A stretch of 64,000 nucleotides of DNA from Sulfuricystis multivorans. Lineage in GTDB: Bacteria > Pseudomonadota > Gammaproteobacteria > Burkholderiales > Rhodocyclaceae. The notes beneath the pieces are model-generated. The model was not told where the DNA came from and did no database searches. It was given only the letters and a program-made list of their open reading frames with translations. The position numbers and the translations under genes were made by a program. This document shows positions 17,359 to 27,470 of the stretch, piece after piece. The DNA lies in contig NZ_AP018718.1 in NCBI RefSeq assembly GCF_003966565.1, positions 1,178,001-1,242,000 on the forward strand, written 5' to 3'. The stretch's first letter is position 1. The number at the start of each line of letters is the position of its first letter.

Positions 17359-19961
17359 CGTGACGCCTCTGCGATCGTCCGCTTGAGTGCGTAGAGCCGC
17401 TCCAGCGCCTCGCGTGGCGTGAGCTCGTCCGGATCGATGGCCTGCAAGGCTTCGACGACCGGATGGGGGGCGGGTGTTGTGAAAGTCGGCGCTGGCAAGA
17501 CGGCATGTTGCGAACCGAACAGGTCGGGTTGTGCCGACGCGGCGGCTGCGCGGTTTTCCAGCTCGATGAGCTGCCGCTGGGCTTCGCGCAGCACCGCCGG
17601 GGGCACGCCGGCCAATGCCGCGACCTGGATGCCATAGGACTGCGAAGCCGGGCCGGGCTCGACCGCATGCAGAAAGACCACCGATTTGCCATGCTCGACC
17701 GCATCCAGATGCACGTTGGCGCAGCCGGCATGCGCTTCGGCCAGGCGGGTGAGCTCGAAATAATGCGTCGCGAACAGCGTCCAGCAGCGGATTTTTTCCA
17801 GCAGATGGCGGGCGATCGCGAACGCGAGCGCCAGTCCGTCGAAAGTCGAGGTGCCGCGGCCGACCTCGTCCATCAGCACCAGCGAGCGTTCCGTCGCACC
17901 ATGCAGGATCGCGGCGGCCTCGCTCATCTCGACCATGAAGGTCGAGCGGCCCGAGGCCAGATCGTCGGCGGCGCCGATGCGGGTATGAATCGCGTCGATC
18001 GGCCCCAGGCGGCAGGCGGCGGCCGGCACGAAGCTGCCGCAGTGCGCCAACAGCACGATCAGCGCGATCTGGCGCATATAGGTCGATTTGCCGCCCATGT
18101 TCGGGCCGGTGATGAGCAGCATGCGGCGGTTCGGATTCAGATCGAGATCGTTACTGATGAAGCTCTCCACCTGCCGTTCGACGACCGGATGACGGCCGGC
18201 GCGAATCTCGAGGCAAGGGTAATCGACGAATTCAGGCCGGCAGTAGTCGTAACGCCGTGCCGCGGTGGCGAAGGCCATCAGACCGTCGAGTTCGGCCAAG
18301 GCACGAGCGATCCGCTGCAGGTCGGCGATATGCGCGGCAAGCGCGTCGAGCAATTCGTCATAAAGGCGCTTTTCCAGCGCCAGCGCGCGCTCGTTGGCGG
18401 AAAGCGCCTTGTCCTCGAAGGCTTTCAATTCGGGCGTGATGTAGCGCTCGGCGTTCTTCAGTGTCTGGCGCCGGCGGTAGTCGTCCGGCACCTTGTCGGC
18501 ATGGGCGTGGGTGACCTCGATGTAGAAGCCATGCACCTTGTTGTATTCGACCTTGAGGCTCGGGATCTGCGTGCGCTCGCGCTCGCGCGCTTCGAGTTCG
18601 AGCAGGAATTGCCCGCAGTTCGATTGGATCGCGCGCAGCTCGTCGAGTTCGGCGGAAAAGCCCGCGGCGATCGCGCCGCCATTGGCGAGTAGTGCCGGCG
18701 GATCGGCGGCGAGCGTGGCCTCGAGCCGGGCAAGGCATTCGGGCGGCATCGCCAGCTCCTCGCGCAGCTCGCCCAGCCGGCCGGATTGCCCGGCGAGCAG
18801 CGTGGCGAGGTCGGGCAGCCGCCGGAGCGTCTCGCGCAGCGCGGCCAGCTCGCGTGGGCGGGCGGATTTGAGCGCGATGCGGCTGCCGATACGCTCGACG
18901 TCGGCGCTACCCTTCAATGCGGCGACGAGGGCGTCGAGCATTGCATCTTCCTCCAGCAGGGCGGCCACTGCGCCGTGGCGTCGCGCCGCCTGGCGGCGCT
19001 CGGCGAGCGGGTGGTGCAGGCAATGTTTGAGCCAGCGCGTGCCCGCCGCGGTCACGCAGGTATCGAGCAGGGAGAGCAGCGTTGGCGCCGCCTCGCCGCG
19101 CAGCGTCTCGGTGAGCTCGAGATTGCGGCGCGTTGCGGCATCGAGTCTCAACCACTGCGATTCGCGCTCCAAAATGAGGCCGGTGACGTGGGAAAGCGTC
19201 GTCAATTGTGTCGCCTGCGCATAGCGCAACAACGCGCCGGCGGCGCCGAGCGCTAGGGTGACTTCTTCGTCGTCGGGGATGAAGGCGGCCAGATCGCGCG
19301 TGCCGAACTGCGCGGTCAACAGTTGCGTCGCCGCAGCGGCGTCGAAATGCCAGTCGGGCCGTCTGACCAGCGCCGCTTTTTGATCGATCTCGAGCGCGGC
19401 ACTCTCGCCAAGCAAAATCTCGGCGGCATTCAGACGGCAAAGCTGCGCCGGAAGACGCGCCAGGGCCGTCTCGAGCAGGCGCAGCTCGCCACTGGCGAGA
19501 TTGAGCCAGGCCAGACCCACTCGCGTCTTCTCCGCATGGATCGCGAGCAAGAGGCTATCGCTGCGCTCATCGAGCAGCGCGGCATCGGTGAGCGTGCCGG
19601 GAGTGACGATGCGCACGATCTTGCGCTCGAACGGGCCCTTGGCAAGCGCTGGATCGCCGATCTGTTCGCAGATCGCCACCGCTTCGCCGAGCTTGACCAG
19701 CCGCGCCAGATACTGCTCGACCGCATGATGCGGCACCCCGGCCATCGGGATCGGTTTGCCGGCCGACTGGCCGCGTTTCGTCAACGTGATGTCCAAGAGC
19801 CGCGCGGCTTTCTCGGCGTCTTCGTAGAACAGCTCGTAGAAATCGCCCATCCGATAGAACAGCAGCACGTCCGGATGCTCGGCCTTCAGACGCAGGTATT
19901 GCTGCATCATCGGCGTGTGGCGGGCGAGCGCGTCGGTAGGGTGCGAAGAGGTCTGCGGCAT
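17355..19961 (-). CDS. mutS: DNA mismatch repair protein MutS
   Basis: 868 residues, standard length. Recognises base mismatches and recruits MutL. N-terminal mismatch-binding domain with [20 protein letters not shown] and [16 protein letters not shown] (the Phe-x-Glu mismatch contact) at about 18-52; core and clamp domains 130-560; ATPase Walker [18 protein letters not shown] near 616, Walker [17 protein letters not shown] near 690, and [11 protein letters not shown] near 728. The variable segment near residue 820 ([13 protein letters not shown]) is encoded by a reverse copy of the dispersed repeat. Divergent from plsB across 87 bp; the antiporter follows by GTGA overlap. Confidence 0.97.
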   Translation of the reverse strand: MPQTSSHPTDALARHTPMMQQYLRLKAEHPDVLLFYRMGDFYELFYEDAEKAARLLDITLTKRGQSAGKPIPMAGVPHHAVEQYLARLVKLGEAVAICEQIGDPALAKGPFERKIVRIVTPGTLTDAALLDERSDSLLLAIHAEKTRVGLAWLNLASGELRLLETALARLPAQLCRLNAAEILLGESAALEIDQKAALVRRPDWHFDAAAATQLLTAQFGTRDLAAFIPDDEEVTLALGAAGALLRYAQATQLTTLSHVTGLILERESQWLRLDAATRRNLELTETLRGEAAPTLLSLLDTCVTAAGTRWLKHCLHHPLAERRQAARRHGAVAALLEEDAMLDALVAALKGSADVERIGSRIALKSARPRELAALRETLRRLPDLATLLAGQSGRLGELREELAMPPECLARLEATLAADPPALLANGGAIAAGFSAELDELRAIQSNCGQFLLELEARERERTQIPSLKVEYNKVHGFYIEVTHAHADKVPDDYRRRQTLKNAERYITPELKAFEDKALSANERALALEKRLYDELLDALAAHIADLQRIARALAELDGLMAFATAARRYDYCRPEFVDYPCLEIRAGRHPVVERQVESFISNDLDLNPNRRMLLITGPNMGGKSTYMRQIALIVLLAHCGSFVPAAACRLGPIDAIHTRIGAADDLASGRSTFMVEMSEAAAILHGATERSLVLMDEVGRGTSTFDGLALAFAIARHLLEKIRCWTLFATHYFELTRLAEAHAGCANVHLDAVEHGKSVVFLHAVEPGPASQSYGIQVAALAGVPPAVLREAQRQLIELENRAAAASAQPDLFGSQHAVLPAPTFTTPAPHPVVEALQAIDPDELTPREALERLYALKRTIAEASR
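17482..17505 (+). repeat. REP-like repeat arm inside mutS (antisense)
   Basis: AAAGTCGGCGCTGGCAAGAC then GGCA, 22 of 24 bases like the consensus. In the mutS frame it is read in reverse as AVLPAPTF, within the non-conserved segment between the ATPase core and the C-terminal helices. Confidence 0.65.
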
Positions 19962-20048
19962 GCGGGGGGCAGCGAAACGCGCTGAGACGGTGGGTCGGAT
20001 CGACAGGAATTATACTGACGCCCCCTTGGGCAATTCCTTTGGCTTCTC

Positions 20049-22286
20049 ATGGCCTCCGCCTTTCTGCGCTTGGCGCGGCGCCTGCTGCACCTGTGGGTGC
20101 GGTTGCGTCTGTTTCCCGAAAATGCCGCCGCACTGGGCATCGATCCCGCCCGGCCGGTCTGTTATGCGCTGAACGAATACTGGCTGTCCGATCGCCTGGT
20201 GCTGCACGAGGCGGTGGCGCGCGCCGGGTTACCGGCGGTCGATCGGCCCTTGGACGTCGCGCAGTGCCGTCTTCCCAGCGCCGAGTTTGCGTTGAGCATC
20301 GGCTGGCGGCTCATGGGCAGGGCGCGGGCATTCCGGGGTGCGCCGCCGCGACTGTCCCGCTTGGTTGCTTGCCTGGCGCGAGACCCTGCTGCGGATGTGC
20401 AGATCGTGCCGGTCACCGTGCTGTGGGGACGCGCACCGCGCCAGCAGGATGGCGTGCTGCGTGCGCTGCTGGCCGAATCCTGGCAGCGGCGCCATCCGCT
20501 CGGCCACTGGCTGGCGGTGCTGTTGCATGGTCGTCAGACGCATGTCCATTTCGGCGCGCCGTATTCGTTGCGCGCCATGCTGGCGGACGTGGCCGAGCCT
20601 GCGCGTGCTGCAAAAAAGACCGCGCGTGTGCTGCGCGCCCACTTCCGCCGCCAGCGCGAACGCTTCATCGGTCCGGACATCTCCCATCGCCACACCCAGG
20701 TCGAGGCATTGCTCGCCACGCCGGCAGTGCAAGCCGCGATCGAGGCCGAGGCTGCACAGCACGGCATTTTGCTCGATGCCGCACGCGATCGCGCCCGGCG
20801 TCACGCGCTGGCGATCGCCTCCGACTTCTCTTATGCCGTCGCGCGCGCGCTCGAGATCTTCCTCACCTGGTTATGGACGCGGCTGTTCGACGGCGTCGAG
20901 GTGCGCCATCTCGACGTGCTGCAGCGCATCGCGCCCGGCCAGAGCATCGTCTATCTGCCCTGCCATCGCAGCCACGTCGATTATCTGCTGATGTCGTATG
21001 TCATCTACCGGGCCGGGCTGGTGCCGCCGCACATCGCCGCCGGCGACAATCTCGATCTGCCGCTGCTCGGTCGTATCCTGCGCGGCGGCGGCGCCTTCTT
21101 CCTGCGGCGCAGTTTCAAGGGCGATCCGCTCTATGCATCGGTGTTCGCCGAATATCTGCATTACCTGCTGGCGCAAGGGTTCCCGGTCGAATACTTCATC
21201 GAGGGCGGCCGCAGCCGCAACGGCCGCCTGTTGCCGCCGAAAACCGGCTTGCTGGCGATGACGATCCAGAGCTTTCTGCGCGGCCACGAGCGGCCACTGG
21301 TGTTCGTGCCGGTCTATCTCGGCTACGAAAAGCTGCCGGAAGGCCCGAGTTTCGTCGCCGAACTGGCAGGCCGGCCGAAACGGCGCGAATCCTGGCTGGG
21401 TCTGCTCGCCGCGCTGCGCGTGCTGCGACGCCATTTCGGCCGGGTCTATGTGAATTTCGGCGTGCCATTGGCGCTTTCCGACTGGCTCGATGCGTCTTAT
21501 GCCGATTGGCGCATCATGCCGCCGACGAATGAAGCGCAGCGCGCCATGGTCGCCGCGATCGCCGCCGAGCTGGCCCGGCGCATCAATGCCGCGGCGCTGG
21601 TCAATCCGATGAATCTGGTCGCACTGGCCCTGTTGTCGGCGCCGGAGTTTCGGGCCGGGGAAGCCGCGCTGGCGCGCCAGATCGAAAACCTCGCTGCACT
21701 CGTCGATGATGCGCATCTGGCTGCGCCGCCCCGCGGCGAAGACAACATCGCCATAGCGCTGAGGCTCGCGGCGGTGCGGCGGGTCGATCACCCTTCCGGC
21801 GCGCAGATCGAAGCCAATGCCTTCGAAGCCGCGCTGCTCGCCTACTTCCGCAACAACGTGCTGCACCTTTTCGCCCTATCGGCGGTCATTGCCTGGCTGC
21901 TGGTGCGTCGCGGGTCACTCGATACCGAGCGATTGCAAGCCGCGGTGGCCTGCCTGCTTGGCCCGCTACGGGAAAGCCTCTGTTTGCCCTGGAGCGACGC
22001 CAGCTTGCCCACTGCGCTCGACGAGGCGCTGGTACGGCTGGCTGGGCGCGGGCTGATCGAACGGGCAAACGAAGCGTGGCGGGCGCCTGCACCAGATGCG
22101 CCAACCTGCACGGCGCTGGGTTGGCTTGCCGGCATCATCGAACCCGAGATACGTGAAGCGTTGCCCGGATCTGGTCGAGATCAATCTTCTTCTGGCAAGG
22201 CGAGAGGCAAGGCGTCGTCCGGCATTGGCAGCGCCTCGACGTCGCGCAGTTTGCGTTCGATCGCGCGCGTGCGCGTGCCCACCTGA
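20049..22286 (+). CDS. plsB: Glycerol-3-phosphate acyltransferase
   Basis: 745 residues. Membrane-bound enzyme that acylates glycerol-3-phosphate at sn-1, the first step of phospholipid synthesis. Acyltransferase motif I PCHRSHVDYLLMSYV near 303 (catalytic His and Asp), motif II GGAFFLRRSFKGDPLY near 350, motif III VEYFIEGGRSRNGRLLP near 382, and motif IV VFVPVYLGYEKLPEG near 418. A TATACT -10-like box is at 20011-20016. Odd: the last 35 or so residues (rich in Ser, Lys and Arg after LAGIIEPEIREALPG) are encoded by sequence antisense to the 3' end of rmuC, so the natural C-terminus may have been lost and replaced by read-through. The N-terminal start has no clear ribosome-binding site. Confidence 0.9.
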   Translation: MASAFLRLARRLLHLWVRLRLFPENAAALGIDPARPVCYALNEYWLSDRLVLHEAVARAGLPAVDRPLDVAQCRLPSAEFALSIGWRLMGRARAFRGAPPRLSRLVACLARDPAADVQIVPVTVLWGRAPRQQDGVLRALLAESWQRRHPLGHWLAVLLHGRQTHVHFGAPYSLRAMLADVAEPARAAKKTARVLRAHFRRQRERFIGPDISHRHTQVEALLATPAVQAAIEAEAAQHGILLDAARDRARRHALAIASDFSYAVARALEIFLTWLWTRLFDGVEVRHLDVLQRIAPGQSIVYLPCHRSHVDYLLMSYVIYRAGLVPPHIAAGDNLDLPLLGRILRGGGAFFLRRSFKGDPLYASVFAEYLHYLLAQGFPVEYFIEGGRSRNGRLLPPKTGLLAMTIQSFLRGHERPLVFVPVYLGYEKLPEGPSFVAELAGRPKRRESWLGLLAALRVLRRHFGRVYVNFGVPLALSDWLDASYADWRIMPPTNEAQRAMVAAIAAELARRINAAALVNPMNLVALALLSAPEFRAGEAALARQIENLAALVDDAHLAAPPRGEDNIAIALRLAAVRRVDHPSGAQIEANAFEAALLAYFRNNVLHLFALSAVIAWLLVRRGSLDTERLQAAVACLLGPLRESLCLPWSDASLPTALDEALVRLAGRGLIERANEAWRAPAPDAPTCTALGWLAGIIEPEIREALPGSGRDQSSSGKARGKASSGIGSASTSRSLRSIARVRVPT

Positions 22287-23608
22287 TCGAAGCGATTGCG
22301 CGCCTCGTCGAGCTTCTTCTTCGTCGCCTCGATCACCTCACCGAACTTGCCGAACTCGGTCTTCACCTGACCGAGCACCTGCCAGACCTCGCTGGCGCGT
22401 TTTTCGATGGCCAATGTGCGAAAGCCCATCTGCAGGCTATTGAGCAGCGCGGCCAGATTCGTCGGCCCGGCCAACACGACGCGCTGTTCGCGCTGCAAGG
22501 TTTCGGCCAACCCCGGGCGGCGCAGTGCCTCGGCATAGAGCCCTTCGGTGGGCAGGTAGAGCACCGCGAAATCGGTGGTGAAGGGCGGCTCGAGGTATTT
22601 TTCACGTATCGTGCGCGCTTCCGCCTTGAGGCGGTTTTCCAGCGCCCGCGCCGCGGCTTCGACGCCCTCGGCATCGGCGCGGTCGTGTGCGTCGAGCAAG
22701 CGCTGGTAATCCTCGACCGGAAATTTCGCATCGATCGGCAGCCACACCGGCCTATCCCCGCTCACACCCGGCAGGCGGATCGCGACTTCGACGCGTTCCG
22801 CCGAACCCGGCCGTGTCGCCACGTTGCGGCCATACTGCTCGGACGTGAGCATCTGGTCGATCAAGGTCAAAAGTTGCACTTCACCCCACGTGCCGCGCGC
22901 CTTGACGTTGGTTAGCACGCGCTTCAGATCGCCCACCCCGGCCGCCAGTGTCTGCATTTCGCCCAAGCCGCGATGCACCTGTTCGAGCCGTTCCGAGACC
23001 AGCTGGAACGATTGCCCAAGGCGTTGTTCCAGCGTCGCGTGCAACTTCTCATCCACGGTCTTGCGCATCTCTTCGAGTTTGGCCGCGTTGTCGGTCTGGA
23101 TCGCGGCCAGCCGCTCGTTCAGCGTCGCGCGCATCTGCTCAGCCTGTTGTTGCTGGGCGAGCCCCAATCCGGCGAGCTGCTGAGTGATCGTCTCCTGGAT
23201 GATCGACAGCTGGTTTTTGAGCTGCGCGCCATTGCCTTCGAGCTGCTCGCGCAGCGCAGTGGTCATCGTCGCCAGCCGGGCGTCGATGTCGCTGCGAAAG
23301 GCGGCAAAGCCCGTGGCCAGCTCGGCGCGCCCGGCGCGCGCATCCTCGAGCGCCAGGGTCAACTGGCGTTCGACCGCTTCGCGCACGGCTTCCAGCGCCT
23401 GCGTTGTCGCCTGGTTGAGGCCTTGCAGGCGGGCCTCTTGCGCCGCGCCGATCATTTGCAGCTGGCCTTCGAGACGCGCCAATGCCGCCGTCTGCTCTTC
23501 CTGGCGGTGGCTCAATGCATCCAACCCCTTGCCGCGCTGGATCGTCAGCAGCAGGAGCAACAGGAGGGCGGCGCAAGTGGCGACGAGTGCGATGTCGATG
23601 AAAGTCAT
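22181..23608 (-). CDS. rmuC: DNA recombination protein RmuC
   Basis: 475 residues. One N-terminal transmembrane helix (residues 5-22, ALVATCAALLLLLLLTIQ), then a coiled coil to about residue 215, then the RmuC domain: RGTWGEVQLLTLIDQMLT near 238, VWLPIDAKFPVEDYQRLLDA near 280, and FAVLYLPTEGLYAEALRRPG near 343. RmuC limits inversion-type rearrangements at inverted repeats; mechanism unknown, nuclease-like fold proposed for the family. It converges on plsB with a 106-bp overlap of coding sequence. A copy of the dispersed repeat (23641-23664) lies just upstream of its start. Confidence 0.93.
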   Translation of the reverse strand: MTFIDIALVATCAALLLLLLLTIQRGKGLDALSHRQEEQTAALARLEGQLQMIGAAQEARLQGLNQATTQALEAVREAVERQLTLALEDARAGRAELATGFAAFRSDIDARLATMTTALREQLEGNGAQLKNQLSIIQETITQQLAGLGLAQQQQAEQMRATLNERLAAIQTDNAAKLEEMRKTVDEKLHATLEQRLGQSFQLVSERLEQVHRGLGEMQTLAAGVGDLKRVLTNVKARGTWGEVQLLTLIDQMLTSEQYGRNVATRPGSAERVEVAIRLPGVSGDRPVWLPIDAKFPVEDYQRLLDAHDRADAEGVEAAARALENRLKAEARTIREKYLEPPFTTDFAVLYLPTEGLYAEALRRPGLAETLQREQRVVLAGPTNLAALLNSLQMGFRTLAIEKRASEVWQVLGQVKTEFGKFGEVIEATKKKLDEARNRFDQVGTRTRAIERKLRDVEALPMPDDALPLALPEED

Positions 23609-23640
23609 AGGGCTTGCGGAAAACTTTCGCGATGCTACCG

Positions 23641-23664
23641 AAACTCGGCGCTGATGGGACGGCA
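23641..23664 (+). repeat. REP-like repeat arm between rmuC and the GGDEF gene
   Basis: AAACTCGGCGCTGATGGGAC then GGCA, a close copy of the dispersed repeat. It lies in the 66-bp gap between rmuC start (23608) and the stop of the GGDEF gene (23675), so rmuC expression passes through or starts within it. Confidence 0.7.
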
Positions 23665-23674
23665 GCGCGCTTTG

Positions 23675-25627
23675 TCATCCATCGCGTTCGGCCAGATTCA
23701 TCGGATCGAAAAAATCGTAACGGCCTCGGCCGGCTTGCTTGGCGCGATACATCGCATGGTCGGCATGGCGCAGCAAACCGTCGGCGCCGGCTTCGTCGAG
23801 GGGATAGATCGTGACACCGATGCTCGTGCCGATGTGTGCTTCCCGTTCTTCGAGGCTAAACGGTGCTGCGATCGTCCTCAAGATGCGCTCGAGGATCTGT
23901 TCGAGCTCGTCGATCGTGGTGAGATCGACGATGAGCAGCACGAATTCGTCGCCACCGAGGCGTGCCGCGGTATCGCCTTCGCGCACCGCGGTGGAAAGTC
24001 GGTGCGCGACCTCGATCAACAAGCGGTCGCCGAGTGCATGCCCCCATTGATCATTGACCGCCTTGAAGCCGTCGAGATCGAGAAAGCAGACGGCGAGCAG
24101 GCGGCCCCGGCGGCGCGTCTGTTTCAGGGCGAGTTCCAGTCGGTCCATCAGCAGCACGCGGTTCGGCAATTGCGTGAGCGGGTCGAAATGCGCGAGCCGA
24201 CGCAGGTTCTCTTCCGCCGCCTTGAGCTCGGAAATGTCGATGAAATTGCCGATGTAGTGCGTGGTGCGGCCGGCCGCATCGCGTACCGCGGCGATGCTCA
24301 ACAGTTCCGGATAGGCCGTGCCGTCCTTGCGCCGGTTCCAGATTTCGCCGCGCCAGCGTCCCGATTCTCGCAGCGCGCGCCACATTTCGGCATAAAAACC
24401 CGGCTCATGGCGGCCGGATTTGAGCAAGCGGATGTTTTGGCCGCAGGCTTCCTCTCGGCCATAGCCGGTGACGCTCGTGAAAGCGGCATTGACGTCGAGG
24501 ATCGTGCCGCCGGGATCGGTGATCACCATGCCCTCGGTGGCGTTGTCGAACACGGCGGCGGCGAGCTTCAATTGCTGCTGGTCTTTTTCGAGGGTGCGGC
24601 GTAGCAGGTGGTTGCGCCAGGAGAGCAGCGCGAAAGCCGCGCCGATCAGCAGCAGCAAAGCCATGATCGGCAGATCGTAGCGGCGCAGCACGTCGCGCCA
24701 ATCGATATCGACCGGCGCATCATAGGGCGGCATGCGCATCTTCTTGAGCACCTCATGTACCGGCTCATAGCCTACCGGCACGTCCCAGCCGAAGCTATTC
24801 GCCCGACGGGCGGCGAAATGATCGGCGGGCATCGATAAGAGCGCGATCGCGACATCCTTGGCCAAGTCTGCCGCAACCTGGGGCATGGCTGCGAATGGCC
24901 ATTCGGGATAAGGGCGGGTCGAGTGCCAGTAAGGATTGTGGCCGTTTTTTGCGCCGAGGGGCTTCAGCTCGGCGAGAGACAGCTTGCCTTCGGCAGCCAT
25001 CCCTTCGAGTACGCCGGAGCGCACGAAGCCGGCATCGGCGCGGCCCTCGAGCACTGCGGCGACGACGTTGTCCTGGGGCAGGCCGAGGAACAGCGGTCGG
25101 ATGTCTTCGCTGGGATCGAGCCCGGCATCGATCAATTCGACGCCCTGGATCAGGTAACCGCCGAAGGCGTCTGGCGCGACCGCGGCGATGCGCTTGCCTT
25201 TCAGATCGGCGAGGGTGCGTAGATCCGCGCGGCTGGCGCGAGTGAAGATCACGCCGGAAAATTCCGAGCTCGGTCTGCCGCCTTCATCGTTGATCAGCGT
25301 GGCGATCCGGCGCGCGCCGTGGCGGTATTCGAGTTCGACATAGAGATCGGGGTTGACGATCACGAAATCGAATTCGCGGCGTCGGGCGGCTTCGCGCAGC
25401 TCATTGCGGCGATAGGCACGAACCGAGAAATGCTTGCCCGGCAGCCGCTGACCGAGATAATCGGCCAGCGGCGCGAAAGCGGCTTCCATCTTCTCTTTTG
25501 GCCGCACCGCAAGCACGCCGATCCGATGTTCTTGCTGAGCGACCACAGGCGGGCTGCCGGCGCAGAGCGCGCCGACGAGCAAGATCAGCAGCAGAAAACG
25601 GCGGGTATGCCGCCGTGCTTCCCCCAT
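23675..25627 (-). CDS. Periplasmic PhnD-like sensor with PAS and diguanylate cyclase domains
   Basis: 650 residues. Signal peptide or anchor 1-30; PhnD-type substrate-binding domain 35-290 (HRIGVLAVRPKEKMEAAF, then FDFVIVNPDLYVEL, then GVIFTRA, then LPQDNVVAAVLEGRADAGFV); transmembrane helix about 312-332 (ALLLLIGAAFALLSW); PAS about 355-465 (AAAVFDNATEGMVITDPGG, then GRWRGEIWNRRKDG); GGDEF 480-640 with intact RLGGDEFVLL and LDLDGFKAVNDQWGH. It should make c-di-GMP in response to a periplasmic ligand, phosphonate/phosphate-like or other; the ligand is not determined. The catalytic motif is complete; no EAL domain. Confidence 0.88.
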   Translation of the reverse strand: MGEARRHTRRFLLLILLVGALCAGSPPVVAQQEHRIGVLAVRPKEKMEAAFAPLADYLGQRLPGKHFSVRAYRRNELREAARRREFDFVIVNPDLYVELEYRHGARRIATLINDEGGRPSSEFSGVIFTRASRADLRTLADLKGKRIAAVAPDAFGGYLIQGVELIDAGLDPSEDIRPLFLGLPQDNVVAAVLEGRADAGFVRSGVLEGMAAEGKLSLAELKPLGAKNGHNPYWHSTRPYPEWPFAAMPQVAADLAKDVAIALLSMPADHFAARRANSFGWDVPVGYEPVHEVLKKMRMPPYDAPVDIDWRDVLRRYDLPIMALLLLIGAAFALLSWRNHLLRRTLEKDQQQLKLAAAVFDNATEGMVITDPGGTILDVNAAFTSVTGYGREEACGQNIRLLKSGRHEPGFYAEMWRALRESGRWRGEIWNRRKDGTAYPELLSIAAVRDAAGRTTHYIGNFIDISELKAAEENLRRLAHFDPLTQLPNRVLLMDRLELALKQTRRRGRLLAVCFLDLDGFKAVNDQWGHALGDRLLIEVAHRLSTAVREGDTAARLGGDEFVLLIVDLTTIDELEQILERILRTIAAPFSLEEREAHIGTSIGVTIYPLDEAGADGLLRHADHAMYRAKQAGRGRYDFFDPMNLAERDG

Positions 25628-25710
25628 CGTCGCCGTCCCTTTTTGTTATCGGCATATTCTATGCGGAATTCGCGCTGGAGGGTGGCGGCGCCAGCGCCGA
25701 TTGGTGAGCC

Positions 25711-26730
25711 TCAAACCGGCCAGCCGCGCGTCGCGGCGACGCATTCCTCGACCAGCCCCGGGCCGCGATAGACCAGGCCGGAGTAGATCTGCACGAGCTT
25801 CGCGCCGGCTTCGAGTTTGGCTTTCGCTTTTGCGCCATCGACCACGCCGCCGGCGGCGATGATCGGTACTTCGCCGGCAAGCGCCCGGGCGAGTTTTCCG
25901 AGTACCTCGGTCGACAGCTCGAAAAGCGGCGCGCCGGACAGCCCGCCGGCTTCATTGGCATGGCGCAGGCCGGCGACCCGGCTGCGATCGAGCGTGGTGT
26001 TGGTGGCGATCACTGCATCACAGCGGTGGCGGCGCAATGCGTCGGCGATCTGGATGATCTGGTCATCATCGAGATCGGGCGCGATCTTCAGCACCAGCGG
26101 CACATGACGCCCGTGCCGGTCTGCCAGCGCCGACTGCTGCGACTTCAGCGCGGCGAGCAGCCCGTCGAGCTCGGAGGCGCCTTGCAACTGACGGAGGTTC
26201 TTGGTGTTCGGACTGGAAATGTTGACGGTGACGTAACTCGCATACGGATAGGCCTTCTCGAAGCCGATCAGATAGTCATCGACGGCGCGCTCGATCGGCG
26301 TGTCGGCGTTCTTGCCGATGTTGATGCCGAGGATGCCGCGGTATTTCGCGGCCTTGACGTTACTGATCAGCGCGTCGATGCCGTGGTTGTTGAAACCCAT
26401 CCGGTTGATGATGCCTTCGACCTCGGGCAGCCGGAACATGCGCGGCTTCGGATTGCCCGGCTGCGGCCGTGGCGTGACGGTGCCGACCTCGATGTGTCCG
26501 AAGCCCCACGTGGCCAGCCCGTCGATCGCCTCGCCGTTCTTGTCGAGTCCGGCGGCCAGACCCACGCGGTTCGGGAAGGAAAGCCCCATCACGCTGACCG
26601 GTGTGTCCGGCAGCGGGCCTTTGCCGGGCAGGAATGCCCCGAGTGTGCGCAGGCCGGCGATGGAAAGCTCGTGCGCGGTTTCGGGATCGAGGGCGAGGAC
26701 GAAAGGCTTGATCAGGCAGTAGGGGATCAT
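25711..26730 (-). CDS. pyrD: Dihydroorotate dehydrogenase (quinone), class 2
   Basis: 339 residues. Fourth step of pyrimidine synthesis; the class 2 enzyme is membrane-associated through its N-terminal helices ([20 protein letters not shown]) and passes electrons to quinone. FMN and substrate motifs: [18 protein letters not shown] near 55, [19 protein letters not shown] near 83, [13 protein letters not shown] near 108, active-site Ser in [18 protein letters not shown] near 170, LVLKIAPDL near 213, and [15 protein letters not shown] near 262. The start at 26730 overlaps the bpt stop in ATGA, so the gene is the third in aat-bpt-pyrD; longer upstream reading was rejected. Confidence 0.95.
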   Translation of the reverse strand: MIPYCLIKPFVLALDPETAHELSIAGLRTLGAFLPGKGPLPDTPVSVMGLSFPNRVGLAAGLDKNGEAIDGLATWGFGHIEVGTVTPRPQPGNPKPRMFRLPEVEGIINRMGFNNHGIDALISNVKAAKYRGILGINIGKNADTPIERAVDDYLIGFEKAYPYASYVTVNISSPNTKNLRQLQGASELDGLLAALKSQQSALADRHGRHVPLVLKIAPDLDDDQIIQIADALRRHRCDAVIATNTTLDRSRVAGLRHANEAGGLSGAPLFELSTEVLGKLARALAGEVPIIAAGGVVDGAKAKAKLEAGAKLVQIYSGLVYRGPGLVEECVAATRGWPV

Positions 26731-27470
26731 GATGGAGAATGCGCGTCGTCGAGGCGCACCCAACGACCGTTCTTCAGCGCTTCGAGCGGGCGGAATTGTG
26801 ATTTGTAGGACATCTTGCGGCTATGTTCGATCCAGTAGCCGAGATAGAGGTGGGGCAGGTCGAGCCGTCGGCATTGGTCGATCTGCCAGAGGATCGCATA
26901 AGTGCCATAGCTGGCGGAGGGCAGATCCGGCTCGTAGAAGGTGTAGACCGCCGACAGGCCGTTGTCGAGCACATCGATGATGCTGACGATGCGCAAGGCA
27001 TCGCCCTCGCGGAACTCGACCAGCCGGCTGTCGACCTGCGTCTGCAGCAGGAATTGGGCATACTGCTCGCGGTTGTCGTCGTCCATGCCGCCGCCGGCAT
27101 GGCGCGCCTGCTGGTAGCGCTGGTAGAGCGCATAGTGTTCCTCGCGGAACAGCAACGGGCGCTCACGGGCGATGAGCCGGGCGCAACGCGCCTTGATGCG
27201 GCGCTGGCTGCGGTTGGGCCGAAAGTCCGCGCTGGGAATGCGCACCGGCACGCATTCGCGGCAGCTGTCGCACCACGGTCGATAGGTGAAGGTGCCGCTG
27301 CGGCGAAAGCCGAGCTCGACGAGCTCACTGTAGATCGCGGTATCGATCAGCTGGCTGGGCGTTGCGACCTGCGAGCGGGCGATGCGGCCGGGCAGATAGG
27401 AGCAACCGTAGGCCGAGGTGGCATAGAACTGCAACAGCGAGAAGGACGGCAGGTCGCGTAAGTGCGTCAT
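26727..27470 (-). CDS. bpt: Aspartate/glutamate leucyltransferase (Bpt)
   Basis: 247 residues. Adds Leu from Leu-tRNA to proteins with N-terminal Asp or Glu, marking them for ClpS/ClpAP. The N-terminal Cys region ([20 protein letters not shown]) and the Cys pair in [19 protein letters not shown] are typical of the ATE/Bpt family; the acyl-transfer core follows ([35 protein letters not shown], and [19 protein letters not shown]). It overlaps aat upstream and pyrD downstream by ATGA each, so all three are co-translated. Assignment as Bpt rather than arginyl-transferase follows the bacterial family; the amino acid used is not visible from sequence. Confidence 0.92.
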   Translation of the reverse strand: MTHLRDLPSFSLLQFYATSAYGCSYLPGRIARSQVATPSQLIDTAIYSELVELGFRRSGTFTYRPWCDSCRECVPVRIPSADFRPNRSQRRIKARCARLIARERPLLFREEHYALYQRYQQARHAGGGMDDDNREQYAQFLLQTQVDSRLVEFREGDALRIVSIIDVLDNGLSAVYTFYEPDLPSASYGTYAILWQIDQCRRLDLPHLYLGYWIEHSRKMSYKSQFRPLEALKNGRWVRLDDAHSPS

